DNA of 41,246 nucleotides from the NCBI GenBank assembly GCA_002690445.1, contig NZER01000432.1, forward strand, positions 1 through 41,246, read 5' to 3'. How positions within the stretch are numbered: position 1 is the first letter of the stretch; every line of letters begins with the position of its first letter. The notes under the pieces were generated by a model that worked only from the letters and a program-made list of their open reading frames with translations, was not told the origin of the DNA and ran no database searches. Origin of the DNA: Candidatus Pacearchaeota archaeon (GTDB lineage: Archaea; Nanoarchaeota; Nanoarchaeia; Pacearchaeales; GW2011-AR1). Positions 16,196 through 23,539 of the stretch are shown here, piece by piece. The translations under genes and the position numbers were made by a program.

Positions 16196-18813
16196 TGGGC
16201 CGCTTCAGTCTTGACGGGTCATCCTACGTCACGAAGGGCCTGATAGAACACGGGGTTCTTCCCGTCGAAGGGTTTCCTGACACTGCCCCTGAGTCCGGGA
16301 AGCCCAACCTAGACAACCTCATGTCCCATAGGCGCGAAGTCTGGGCGCCACCCTGGGGTATCGGCTACCAGCGGTTCCACAAACGGGGGTTCATCTGGGA
16401 TGAGGAGAATGTCAACTCACTCTTCCCCAACCTCCTGACCCTCGGACCTCTCAAGAACACCATGACCATCCCTGCGGGAACCATCCAGTACAACCGCCTC
16501 CAGGAGGCCCGCGGCGAGCTGTTTGCCATGGCGCAAGACAAGTTCGCCACCATCTCGAGCACTACGACCACGAGGTTCTACCTCCACGTAGCAACAGATG
16601 ATCGTGGGGTGGCGGGAAGCGCCTTCCCTAATGGATACGATAGCGGCGGCACCTCGGCGGCTCAAACCATGAACACCACCGCTGGGGCCACCCAGATCCC
16701 CATTGGGGCGGTATCGCTGAACAACGCCAACACTATGCTGTTACGGTGTGCGTCCCCGTCCCTCGCCGCTCAGACCATCGGTGCTCAGAACTGGAAGCTC
16801 AACATAGCTCGAGAGGTGGACGACATCGTCACCGCCGCAACGCAGTGGGGGCTCAGGCTTTATGTCTTCAGGCCCTCCAGCCTTACGGTTGTCGGGTATA
16901 TCGTCGGGAGTGCAACGGCATACGTCGCCTACACTGGCGGCTCGGAGAACACCTCGATCAATACAGAGCAGAGCTTTGGAGATACCGCCTTCTCGGGTTC
17001 GGCAGTTACCACGCAGGATGGGGACTGGCTTGTGTGTGAAGTGGCTGCGGAGGAGACGAGCGGGAACGCTTCAAACGTCAAGCTCTACCACGACGGCACT
17101 ACGGTTACCGAATCTGACGATACCACTGTCACTAATCACGCCTCCTTTATCGAGTCCACAAGCAACCTGACCTTCAGTGGGGCTCAGCCCGCTAAGGTGG
17201 CCGGGAAGCTGGTGGTGTTCGACCAGCCGTCCACATGGACCGATACCACGGCGGATACGGACACCAACATCAACGGTTGTCAGGCTGTGTTGGAGACCGA
17301 GTACCGGGTCGTGGCACTGAGCCAGTACCCCTTCGACCAGTCGGGCGGGCAGAATGGACGGATCTTCGCCGTGAGCCAGGACAACGCTGTGTGGGAGGTG
17401 GTTGGCCCGCAGGTCCACAATAACTTCATGTACATCGACGCGGCTATCGTGGCCGGGACGCTCAATATTCTCTACGTTGATGACCATACCTATACGACGA
17501 GATGGTTCAGGGGTACGATCTCAGACATTGACTCTACCAGTGCGCCAACGATAGCCGATACGGTGGCTTCGCGGGAGCTGCCGCGGGGTATCATCGCCTA
17601 CCCCAACTCGAGCGGCACCGAGTCTGCCTGGATAAGTGCCTATGACGGGCTATACCTAGAGAATGATCGCATGGTCGCCTATCTGAATCCTACCAGTGTG
17701 TTCACCGGGAAGGTGAAGCGTGGCTATGTGAACGGCGCGGACTCACTGGCCTGGTCCGATGGCCCGAACGTCTATCAGGGGTTCTGGTCAGAGGCGGGGA
17801 TCTTCAACGTCATCAACCTTGGGCCGCAGAGTGTGGGTGATGGACTCCCTACGGCGAAGCAGGGCGATGTGACGGACCTCTACGTGAGTAACGAAAGGCC
17901 ATGGGTGTTTGCTGCCGTGGGGGGAGCGGATGGTAGCCACAATGGGCATGTGATGATTCTTCGCACCGACCCATTGCAACCAAAGCTCACTGACCACGAG
18001 TGGCATCGTCCTTACTACAACAGCACCGCCGATAGGCAGATCCGGGCCATTGCAGTGAGCCGGGAGGATGACGGGACGAACCGGCTTCACATGATGGAGG
18101 ACACCAGCACGTCGGATGATGTGGACGGTTTCTACTTCCTTAATATTCTCGACAACCCCACGCAAATATCCGGCTACACCTATGCGGCCAGCGGACTTAT
18201 CCGCACCTCCCGGTTCGGTGGCTACTCCGAGGTGTTGCTGAACGGGTTCTTTACCATCCAGGTCATCGGTGATGACTTCTCTTCTGATGAAGACATCGCC
18301 CTGGTTTTCTTTACGAACGGTGGCAACCAAGTCACGAACACGTCGAAGATCGAGGCGAGGGGTCAGTACCGTTGGGTGGACCAGACTGATACCACCGCTG
18401 GGGTAGGCACTGAGGCATACGATCTTGACTTCCAGGCTACACTCGCACGCGCTGCGGGGACGGACACCAATGCTCCGAAGGTGAGGGCGTTGAGCCTCAG
18501 TTACAAGCCCAACCCCCTGACTGCTGCCGGGCTCAAGCCGCGCTGGTGGCGCATGAGGGTGAGTCGTGACCCTGATGACTATGAGGCGTCGGACGAGTCG
18601 CTGCGGCCAGAGCTGGTGATGTCCCAGCTCGAGACGAGCATCGCTAAGGGCGTACTCGTTGCCTTCTCATTTGACGAAGGCCCGTCTAATGCCGTGAGTG
18701 CCAACGTCGAGATCCAGCCGTACTTCGTGGAGCAGGAGGCTTCCGAACGAGGGGACATTGAGAAGCCCGAGAGCATGAGGCCAGTCGTGGTTGAATTGAG
18801 AGAAGTGGTTTGA
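16195..18813 (+). CDS. large tail protein (872 aa), possible tail nozzle
   Basis: It starts at an ATG overlapping the previous stop (TAATG). The protein is beta-rich throughout, with many short strands separated by Gly/Asp/Thr turns and no membrane or catalytic motif (for example LTDHEWHRPYYNSTADRQIR, YYNSTADRQIRAIAVSREDD). This resembles beta-propeller tail proteins. Its size, late position and the two giant ejection-type proteins make a podovirus nozzle (T7 gp12-type) a reasonable analogy, not a demonstrated homology. Its last 128 bases are overlapped on the other strand by the tail of an HNH gene. Confidence 0.6.
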   Translation: MGRFSLDGSSYVTKGLIEHGVLPVEGFPDTAPESGKPNLDNLMSHRREVWAPPWGIGYQRFHKRGFIWDEENVNSLFPNLLTLGPLKNTMTIPAGTIQYNRLQEARGELFAMAQDKFATISSTTTTRFYLHVATDDRGVAGSAFPNGYDSGGTSAAQTMNTTAGATQIPIGAVSLNNANTMLLRCASPSLAAQTIGAQNWKLNIAREVDDIVTAATQWGLRLYVFRPSSLTVVGYIVGSATAYVAYTGGSENTSINTEQSFGDTAFSGSAVTTQDGDWLVCEVAAEETSGNASNVKLYHDGTTVTESDDTTVTNHASFIESTSNLTFSGAQPAKVAGKLVVFDQPSTWTDTTADTDTNINGCQAVLETEYRVVALSQYPFDQSGGQNGRIFAVSQDNAVWEVVGPQVHNNFMYIDAAIVAGTLNILYVDDHTYTTRWFRGTISDIDSTSAPTIADTVASRELPRGIIAYPNSSGTESAWISAYDGLYLENDRMVAYLNPTSVFTGKVKRGYVNGADSLAWSDGPNVYQGFWSEAGIFNVINLGPQSVGDGLPTAKQGDVTDLYVSNERPWVFAAVGGADGSHNGHVMILRTDPLQPKLTDHEWHRPYYNSTADRQIRAIAVSREDDGTNRLHMMEDTSTSDDVDGFYFLNILDNPTQISGYTYAASGLIRTSRFGGYSEVLLNGFFTIQVIGDDFSSDEDIALVFFTNGGNQVTNTSKIEARGQYRWVDQTDTTAGVGTEAYDLDFQATLARAAGTDTNAPKVRALSLSYKPNPLTAAGLKPRWWRMRVSRDPDDYEASDESLRPELVMSQLETSIAKGVLVAFSFDEGPSNAVSANVEIQPYFVEQEASERGDIEKPESMRPVVVELREVV

Positions 18814-19375
18814 AAAGGGAGCGTCGGCGTTGATCCCTAAAACGAGAACATGCTCGGCAATAACGAATCCCTTTTCGGTCGCGCCAAATATTCTCTTCAA
18901 TATATGGGTAGCCACGAAGGCAATGTGTTTTGGTATGGCTAATAGACAATCGTGTCTTATCCTGCCGCTCACCATTCACTTTTTTAGTTACTGGCTCAAG
19001 ATGTTTAGGGTTTACACAAGAACGGTTATGGCAAAGGTGGTCAATTTCCAGACCGAAAGGAATAGTCCCTACAAAGTGTGTGTAAGAGAAACGACTGGCC
19101 TGAAGTATCTTTCGGCCAACCTTAAAGCAACCATAACCATCCCTACTCTTAGAAGCCGTCCAATCCCAGCACTCAGTTGTCGGGTCAAGCTTAATCTTTG
19201 GCCAAAAGCGTGTGATCGGTGGCTTATAGACCCATTCAGAACGCTGTTTTACCCTGAACGGAGAGCCATAGTTGCGCCAGCGGGTGTAATGCATAGAGCA
19301 ATAGCCATACCCGCGGGGTTTCTTTTCACAATGCGGAACAGAACAGAGTGGTTTTGTGTTAATCTGTGGATGCAT
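18686..19375 (-). CDS. HNH homing-type endonuclease (HNH_3-like), 229 aa
   Basis: A free-standing minus-strand gene inside the plus-strand late operon. It starts with AAAGGAGAAG upstream of the ATG. N-terminal Cys/His pairs (C11, C16, C26, H29) form a zinc site. The core (about residues 108-136) contains EIDHLCHNRSCVNPKHLEPV, the HNH_3 catalytic motif with H113, N117 and H125. A C-terminal pair (RYCRACSRFRD) ends the recognisable domain near residue 185. The remaining 44 residues are encoded antisense to the end of the tail gene and look unrelated. The insert has visibly lower GC (about 43-45% in two sampled 60-base lines, against about 63% in a sampled tail-gene line), a sign of transfer. 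Confidence 0.9.
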   Translation of the reverse strand: MHPQINTKPLCSVPHCEKKPRGYGYCSMHYTRWRNYGSPFRVKQRSEWVYKPPITRFWPKIKLDPTTECWDWTASKSRDGYGCFKVGRKILQASRFSYTHFVGTIPFGLEIDHLCHNRSCVNPKHLEPVTKKVNGERQDKTRLSISHTKTHCLRGYPYIEENIWRDRKGIRYCRACSRFRDQRRRSLFKPLLSIQPRLASCSRASQCPLVRKPPAPRSTAGSRRWHSRH

Positions 19376-19458
19376 TGGAAGACTTCTCCTTTCAGTGCTA
19401 TGCAGCCGGACGTTCCTGCGTCACGGCTGCTTCCCATTGTACCACAGGAGGTCGTCTA

Positions 19459-19689
19459 ATGGAGTTCGGGGCAAGAAACGCTACTATGCAGGGGAACGTG
19501 TTGTCCTTTGAGCTAACCCTTCTCAAGGGGACAACGGTTATGCAGACGGTGCCGATAAGCGTTGACTTCACAGGGATCCAGCCTTCGCAGCTTTTGGCTG
19601 TGGCAAAGAAGGCTGCGGTCAAGGCACTGAAGAATAACCCTCACATGGCGGCGCAGCTTGTCGCAGAGATTCTGAATAGGCAGACGTAG
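19459..19689 (+). CDS. small hypothetical protein at head of lysis cassette (76 aa)
   Basis: The ATG is preceded by a strong ACAGGAGGTCGTCTA. The product is a soluble mixed protein with a beta N-terminus (VLSFELTLLKGTTVMQTVPI) and a helical C-terminus (AAQLVAEILNRQT). No membrane span or motif is recognised. It is the first gene after the HNH insertion and is followed closely by holin-like genes, so it may have been the original neighbour of the tail gene. Confidence 0.6.
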   Translation: MEFGARNATMQGNVLSFELTLLKGTTVMQTVPISVDFTGIQPSQLLAVAKKAAVKALKNNPHMAAQLVAEILNRQT

Positions 19690-19701
19690 GGAAAAGGATC
19701 A

Positions 19702-19962
19702 ATGGTAAGTGAGCGCCAGCTAGAGACAATACAGAAATCCTTGTCCGATCACGGCGGGAAGCTCTTGGTTCACTTGACACGGCTAGAAGCACTGGAGGAT
19801 CACCAGGCATCGGTTAACGGAGACCTCAAGGATATAAAAGGCGCCCTGAGTGAAATCAAGGGCGGGCTCTCTGTCATGAAGTGGGCAGTGCCTATAGCGA
19901 TAAGCGGGACTATCGCACTGCTAGGTCTCGTGGGATGGATTCTGAGGATACTGGAGGTATAG
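19702..19962 (+). CDS. XhlA/BhlA-like holin-associated membrane protein (86 aa)
   Basis: The N-terminal 55 residues form an amphipathic coiled coil (LEALEDHQASVNGDLKDIKG), followed by a single C-terminal transmembrane segment (VPIAISGTIALLGLVGWIL). This topology and size match haemolysin XhlA/BhlA-type proteins that accompany phage holins, although family membership was not tested. AAAAGGATCA precedes the ATG. The next gene starts one base after its stop, so they form one unit. Confidence 0.65.
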   Translation: MVSERQLETIQKSLSDHGGKLLVHLTRLEALEDHQASVNGDLKDIKGALSEIKGGLSVMKWAVPIAISGTIALLGLVGWILRILEV

Positions 19963-19963
19963 G

Positions 19964-20164
19964 ATGGAAAGTATGGCACGTTTAGTTCTTCGTTATGGCG
20001 TCATCTTCGCGATGCTGGCTCTTGATGCCATCATGTTCGTCTACCTGATCGATAACGCTGATGATCTGAACAGTTCAACGGCTGCTCTGCTGGGAGGCGT
20101 TATTGGTGCGATAACAACAGGGCTCACTCTAGCGGTCAAGTCTATCTTTGATATAGAGAGGTAG
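19964..20164 (+). CDS. putative holin (66 aa, two membrane segments)
   Basis: Two hydrophobic segments are visible, near residues 7-27 (LVLRYGVIFAMLALDAIMFVYLI) and 41-60 (AALLGGVIGAITTGLTLAVK), joined by a short acidic loop (DNADDLNSS). The C-terminus is short and charged. This is the usual form of class II holins, which permeabilise the inner membrane at the end of infection. TGGAGGTATAGG lies just before the ATG. The assignment rests on topology and neighbours. Confidence 0.65.
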   Translation: MESMARLVLRYGVIFAMLALDAIMFVYLIDNADDLNSSTAALLGGVIGAITTGLTLAVKSIFDIER

Positions 20165-20165
20165 C

Positions 20166-20336
20166 ATGAAACTGCTACTGAAGATACTCGTCCATAGGAA
20201 AGCCATCGGTGCGGCGCTAGACCTACTAGATGTGGTAGAGCACTCTAGCAAGGACGGCAAGATTACCGATAAGGAACGCAGCGAGTTAATGTCCGCGATG
20301 TGGCGAGTCATCGATGCCTACAAGGCAGCCAAGTAG
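20166..20336 (+). CDS. small helical protein with EF-hand-like loop (56 aa)
   Basis: The ATG begins one base after the holin stop. The protein is helical, and residues 28-41 (SSKDGKITDKERSE) resemble an EF-hand loop with D30, K/G and T/E positions. It lacks the first Asp of a canonical EF-hand, so calcium binding is uncertain. Small proteins with a DGKIT-type motif occur beside phage holins. It may modulate lysis timing. Start, spacing and stop (TAG) make it a convincing gene. Confidence 0.6.
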   Translation: MKLLLKILVHRKAIGAALDLLDVVEHSSKDGKITDKERSELMSAMWRVIDAYKAAK

Positions 20337-20450
20337 TTGTGCGAGTGCCGGCTCGTCGTGGGCTTCGGGGAGTGGGCTGGCATCTTTGGCGGGTTCATGG
20401 TTGCCTTTTTGGCTGGCCTCCACATCTATAGCTGGTTTAGGAGGGACTGA
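20337..20450 (+). CDS. possible 37-aa membrane peptide with TTG start
   Basis: The frame begins with TTG directly after the previous stop and ends in a TGATG overlap with the next gene. An internal GTG at 20358 is an alternative start. It contains one hydrophobic stretch (GIFGGFMVAFLAGLHIYSWF) ending in RRD, as in a small single-span membrane peptide. The overlap with the next start favours real translation, but the start codon and weak upstream AAGGCA leave doubt. Confidence 0.4.
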   Translation: MCECRLVVGFGEWAGIFGGFMVAFLAGLHIYSWFRRD

Positions 20451-20926
20451 TGTACAAGGACACGCTCAAGTTTCTCGGCATCTTCGTGGCTGTCATCCTG
20501 TTTGGGTGGGTAGTCACGCCAATCCATGAAGGGATTCACTTTCTGTGGGCCAAGACTGCCGGGGTCGAAACGGTTATCCGTCTCACCTGGGCAGGCGCTG
20601 GGAGCGTCACCTACGTTGGAGAGGTGCCGACGGGCGCCACTCGCTTCTTCATTGGCCTCTCGGGAGGGATGGGAACCGCCCTCATCTTCGGAATCCTCTG
20701 GCTCCTCTCCCGCCTCCAGCTCCGCTACTCGGTGTGGGAACTGGACAACACCACCGTCTTCTTCTTCTTTGTGCTGATGCAGTTCATCTACGCCTGGTTC
20801 GACGCAACCAATGTGGTCAGCACATCGACTGCGACGGGGATCTCACTGATCGTGGCCCTTGTCGGGACCTCGGCGGTCTATGGGAAGCGACTCATCGAGT
20901 GGATCTACGGGGCGAGGATACACTAA
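20450..20926 (+). CDS. putative zinc membrane metallopeptidase (M50/DUF3267-like), 158 aa
   Basis: Four hydrophobic segments are visible (about residues 7-24, 66-86, 102-122 and 127-147). The sequence HEGIH at residues 26-30, right at the end of the first segment, is a HExxH zinc-protease signature in the position typical of membrane-embedded metallopeptidases. LSGGMG in segment 2 and an intramembrane Asp (D118 in WFDATN) resemble the supporting glycine-rich and metal-ligand motifs of that class. It is the last plus-strand gene and its stop overlaps the stop of the convergent minus gene. Whether it cleaves host, holin or virion substrates is unknown. The protease call is a motif inference. 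Confidence 0.5.
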   Translation: MYKDTLKFLGIFVAVILFGWVVTPIHEGIHFLWAKTAGVETVIRLTWAGAGSVTYVGEVPTGATRFFIGLSGGMGTALIFGILWLLSRLQLRYSVWELDNTTVFFFFVLMQFIYAWFDATNVVSTSTATGISLIVALVGTSAVYGKRLIEWIYGARIH

Positions 20927-21219
20927 ACAGCGGTTATCGTGTAGTTGAACTGCTCGAACCCCGCTGCCCGTAGTGTCTTCTCCAAAGAAGTTGCATCGGT
21001 GGGGCAAAGAGTGATTTTAAGTCCTTCATGATGCAGATCTATGCTCACGAATCCCATAGACGATCCGCTGGGAGTCCTTCGCTCTACTTGTACGGTATAG
21101 AAAGTAGAACACTCACCACACAATTCTTTCTTGCACGTAGAACAGGCCTCGAACTGATAGCCTTGCTCTCGCCCGCATGAATCACAGACCCAAACCTCGA
21201 TCTCTTTGGTTTTCTTCAT
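20923..21219 (-). CDS. zinc-ribbon protein (98 aa)
   Basis: I choose the ATG at 21219, which has GGGGGAGG six bases upstream; a TTG at 21234 is also in frame. The first half has three Cys pairs: CDSCG, CSTCKK, and CGEC, an arrangement for one or two zinc sites. The second half is beta-rich (VQVERRTPSG, FVSIDLHHEGLKI). This is the last gene of the leftward block, and its stop overlaps the stop of the convergent membrane gene, leaving no room for a shared terminator. The function is unknown. Confidence 0.65.
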   Translation of the reverse strand: MKKTKEIEVWVCDSCGREQGYQFEACSTCKKELCGECSTFYTVQVERRTPSGSSMGFVSIDLHHEGLKITLCPTDATSLEKTLRAAGFEQFNYTITAV

Positions 21220-21278
21220 CGCAACCTCCCCCAAAAGCCCTTCGTTTCTCCCCTCGACCCTATCAGAGTACCATGAGC

Positions 21279-21306
21279 GGCGTTAAGGGGCCTTCTCGTT
21301 AACGCC
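21279..21306. repeat. 8-bp inverted repeat near the end of the leftward block
   Basis: GGCGTTAA (21279-21286) and TTAACGCC (21299-21306) are complementary around a 12-base spacer. There is no T-run on either side. It could be an operator or an RNA hairpin in the leftward transcript; it also covers the stop of a possible 35-aa frame. Confidence 0.45.
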
Positions 21307-21390
21307 AGGGGCCTCCTGGTTATGGCTGCGCAGGTATTTAATGGTGTAGAGCAAGAGCCGCAGCATCGGCAGCGGAATTGCTTCATTCAT
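21283..21390 (-). CDS. possible 35-aa peptide coupled to helicase loader
   Basis: An ATG at 21390 overlaps the stop of the helicase loader, with AAAGGGGA just before it. The frame reads MNEAIPLPMLRLLLYTIKYL and ends after a short charged tail. The arrangement looks like coupling, but the length is small and no family is recognised. It fills most of the otherwise empty 163 bases between its neighbours. Confidence 0.3.
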   Translation of the reverse strand: MNEAIPLPMLRLLLYTIKYLRSHNQEAPGVNEKAP

Positions 21391-22264
21391 TTCCCCTTTC
21401 CATCCGATAGTCCCCCGAGGTAATGGTGACCCGGCGGATCTCGCCCAGGGAAGGGTTGGTCTGGTAAAGCCGCGAGGCTAGGCGGTCCCCTAATCGGGAG
21501 GCCATCTCTTCATGTGTGAGATTCGTCGCAATGGCCAGGGATGTTCCCCTCCTTAACCGATCATCCACCAGGGAGGTTAGCCGCTCCACCACAAACTCGC
21601 TCGGCTTCTCCGCCCCTATATCGTCCAGCAACAGGACCTCGCGACGCTGATACCAGTTCCATAGCTCTGCCATATCGAGGTCAGAGCTAGAGCTGGCCGC
21701 CTCGCGTAGGCGGTTGAGTAGGCCCGATGAGGTCTCGTACCGCACGTCAATATCCTTCCTGCTCTCCAGCACGTGGCGCCCGATGGCCTCCAGTAGGTGG
21801 GACTTCCCAGTGCCGGTACTCCCCACTAGGAACAACACCCCACCCTTCCCCGAGGCCATGTCCCAGGCCTCTGCTAACGCTTCCTTAGTGCCCTCGCGAA
21901 GGTTGAAGGTGTCGAATGTTCTGCGGGTGATCCCGAGCGGAAGGTTGGACTGAATCCACCGCATCTCCTCGTTCCGCCTTGCCCTGTCCTCTTCGTTCTG
22001 ACACCGACAGCGGGCCATATCGAGCAGCCGCCCGGAAGGGTCTCTTCCCAACAGCTCCCGCTTGAGGTCAGGGTGTCCTACGTCGAAGTAGGTGCATACT
22101 GGGCACTGCGCCTCATTCGGCAGTGGTTGGCTTACGTGGGGGAGTGTCGGACTGTTGGGCGATTCGGTACTTGTCGGCGGAGTTGTCGAAGCCTTGGATT
22201 CGGTTGATGTTCCGCTTATCCCCAAGGAACGGATCGCCCCGCCAATTGGTTGTAGGCTGTCCAT
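21383..22264 (-). CDS. DnaC/IstB-like AAA+ helicase loader (293 aa)
   Basis: Walker A is GSTGTGKS (residues 148-155), Walker B LLLDDIG (211-217), sensor 1 ATN (246-248), followed by arginines in the RLGDRLASRL stretch where the arginine finger is expected. A Cys cluster before the ATPase (C54, C57, C86, C88) probably binds zinc, as in several phage loaders. The protein should place the host replicative helicase on the phage origin. The start at 22264 is supported by AGGAG seven bases before the ATG. Its first 50 codons therefore overlap the initiator gene in another frame by 152 bases; that overlapped segment is a Ser/Thr/Pro-rich linker. Confidence 0.9.
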   Translation of the reverse strand: MDSLQPIGGAIRSLGISGTSTESKASTTPPTSTESPNSPTLPHVSQPLPNEAQCPVCTYFDVGHPDLKRELLGRDPSGRLLDMARCRCQNEEDRARRNEEMRWIQSNLPLGITRRTFDTFNLREGTKEALAEAWDMASGKGGVLFLVGSTGTGKSHLLEAIGRHVLESRKDIDVRYETSSGLLNRLREAASSSSDLDMAELWNWYQRREVLLLDDIGAEKPSEFVVERLTSLVDDRLRRGTSLAIATNLTHEEMASRLGDRLASRLYQTNPSLGEIRRVTITSGDYRMERGNE

Positions 22265-22940
22265 GGTTAACTCCTATATCTGGGCGCAACACCCACTTCT
22301 TGAATGTGAGCAATGGGTTGGCGTACTCATACTTTCGCTTGGTCCACCACTTTTCTCTTAGTGACAGAGCCTCGCGCTCGGCATAATTGTCGGAGACCTC
22401 TTTCCTTAGAAGCCAGTTAATTAATTCTTGCTCTTTGTCTGCGGTGACCTTTGACCATTCAGGGATTTCTCTGAGGGTTTCTAAGAAGTCGGGGACGCTC
22501 TTCTCTTCTTCTATTCTCTTCTCTTCTATTCTCTTCTCTTCTATTCTAGGAGTACTCCTGACCTTCTCTTGAACTACCCGTGAAGTTCTCTCCTCGTTCA
22601 CAGGGTAGAGGTTTGCTCTTCCCGCGTACTTCCCGCTGGTAGGAACTCCGTTTAGAGACTGACCATTCCTTAGAACAAACATCGTTTCCTTTGTCTCTCC
22701 AAGCCCTGCTTTCTCGATTTCTTTGAGGAGTTCTGTTGCGCGTTTAGTGTTCCAGTCTGTGGTGGCGCAGAGGGAACGGATCATCACTGGGGTCCATGGG
22801 TACTGTCCGTGGTCGTCCTGTAGGCCGAGTAGTAAGACGTAGAGCCAACGGGCCTCGAAGGATATGGAAGCTACGCGCTCGGAGTTCGAGAGCTTCTTCC
22901 CATAGAGTTTGCGCCACTCATGCATATCAGTACCAGACAC
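22113..22940 (-). CDS. replication initiator/DnaD-like protein (275 aa)
   Basis: The N-terminal 115 residues look like a winged-helix DNA-binding domain (FEARWLYVLLLGLQDDHGQY, TKRATELLKEIEKAGL). A low-complexity linker with three RIEEK repeats follows near 133-148. A C-terminal helical region (YAEREALSLREKWWTKRKYE, NPLLTFKKWVL) ends before a loose tail. This order is typical of phage replication initiators encoded directly upstream of a DnaC-type loader. The start is GTG 22940 or ATG 22925; neither has a good ribosome-binding site, and both overlap or adjoin the end of the HNH gene. I infer that it binds the phage origin. Confidence 0.7.
   Translation of the reverse strand: MSGTDMHEWRKLYGKKLSNSERVASISFEARWLYVLLLGLQDDHGQYPWTPVMIRSLCATTDWNTKRATELLKEIEKAGLGETKETMFVLRNGQSLNGVPTSGKYAGRANLYPVNEERTSRVVQEKVRSTPRIEEKRIEEKRIEEEKSVPDFLETLREIPEWSKVTADKEQELINWLLRKEVSDNYAEREALSLREKWWTKRKYEYANPLLTFKKWVLRPDIGVNHGQPTTNWRGDPFLGDKRNINRIQGFDNSADKYRIAQQSDTPPRKPTTAE
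22501..22548 (-). repeat. tandem 15-bp repeat encoding RIEEK units
   Basis: About three copies of a 15-base unit of the type CTATTCTCTTCTCTT (plus-strand view) encode RIEEK-RIEEK-RIEEE in the initiator linker. The unit length is a multiple of three, so copy-number changes by slippage would lengthen or shorten the linker without breaking the frame. Confidence 0.75.
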
Positions 22941-23397
22941 ACGTTGCGACTACGCCAGGCACTAAACCAATCACTGGTTGGGCCGCAAGAGAGGGGTCAC
23001 TTAGCTTCATCCTGTTGTAGTCTTCGGTAGTGGAGATGTCAAGGTGCAAAACTCCATGAGCTGTTTCTTCTCCCATGAAATGGAGCCAAGGGATACCGTC
23101 GAAATTTTCTATCCAATCACCGACTACGTCGCCACTAGCTAAAAGCCTTTTAATTATTGCTACCGCTGGATCATCGTCTCTTTCCGCTGACAGATATTCG
23201 TGGCATGGCCTACAGACCCCCAAAAGGTCATACAGTTCCTCGTTCCCAATCCTCTTATAGGTCAGGTGATGCACGCTCTGTGTCGGCGCATGAGAACACC
23301 GCTCACAGAGGTTCTTGGCCCTCTCAATAACCTCTCGGCGCTTCAGCCGCCACTCACGGCTTGCGAGGTATGCCTTGTAGTCGATCTTCAGGGCCAT
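22927..23397 (-). CDS. HNH endonuclease family protein (156 aa)
   Basis: Residues 31-66 contain CERC, a spacer, VHHLTYKRIGNEELYDL, then CRPCH: two zinc-binding Cys pairs framing the His-His-Asn core of an HNH nuclease. The C-terminal 85 residues are a different soluble domain of unknown role. The ATG at 23397 has GGAGAAGG upstream and lies inside the preceding zinc-ribbon gene; the stop overlaps the initiator start. In early replication blocks such a protein may nick DNA, although it could also be a domesticated homing enzyme. Confidence 0.8.
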   Translation of the reverse strand: MALKIDYKAYLASREWRLKRREVIERAKNLCERCSHAPTQSVHHLTYKRIGNEELYDLLGVCRPCHEYLSAERDDDPAVAIIKRLLASGDVVGDWIENFDGIPWLHFMGEETAHGVLHLDISTTEDYNRMKLSDPSLAAQPVIGLVPGVVATCVWY

Positions 23398-23533
23398 TAG
23401 CCTTCTCCTTGCGCGGGAGGTCCCAGTACGGAGAGTGGCACTTCGGGCAAACCCGAGGCATTCGCTCAGTGCGGGGTATCCAAGGTTTATAGCAACGTAA
23501 GCAATGGAGTTGCGGGAGACGTAGTTGTGTCAT
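23354..23533 (-). CDS. WIPR/CPKC zinc-ribbon protein (59 aa)
   Basis: The frame starts at ATG 23533 and ends inside the HNH gene (44-base overlap). It has CLRC, then WIPRTERMPRVCPKCHSPYW, then a basic LPRKEK tail. This small zinc ribbon recurs in the window at 29257 and, shortened, at 26927. No Shine-Dalgarno precedes it, but a sigma70-like promoter ends seven bases upstream of the ATG, so the mRNA may be leaderless. The Cys spacing and the match to its paralogue make this a confident gene; the function, perhaps DNA or protein binding, is unknown. Confidence 0.7.
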   Translation of the reverse strand: MTQLRLPQLHCLRCYKPWIPRTERMPRVCPKCHSPYWDLPRKEKANGPEDRLQGIPRKP

Positions 23534-23539
23534 GTAAGT

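Noticed and set aside
18830..19459. Long plus-strand frame (about 209 codons) opposite the HNH gene
   Set aside because: Its product has no recognisable pattern, while the minus strand encodes a clear HNH_3 endonuclease with its own ribosome-binding site; the plus frame is a shadow.
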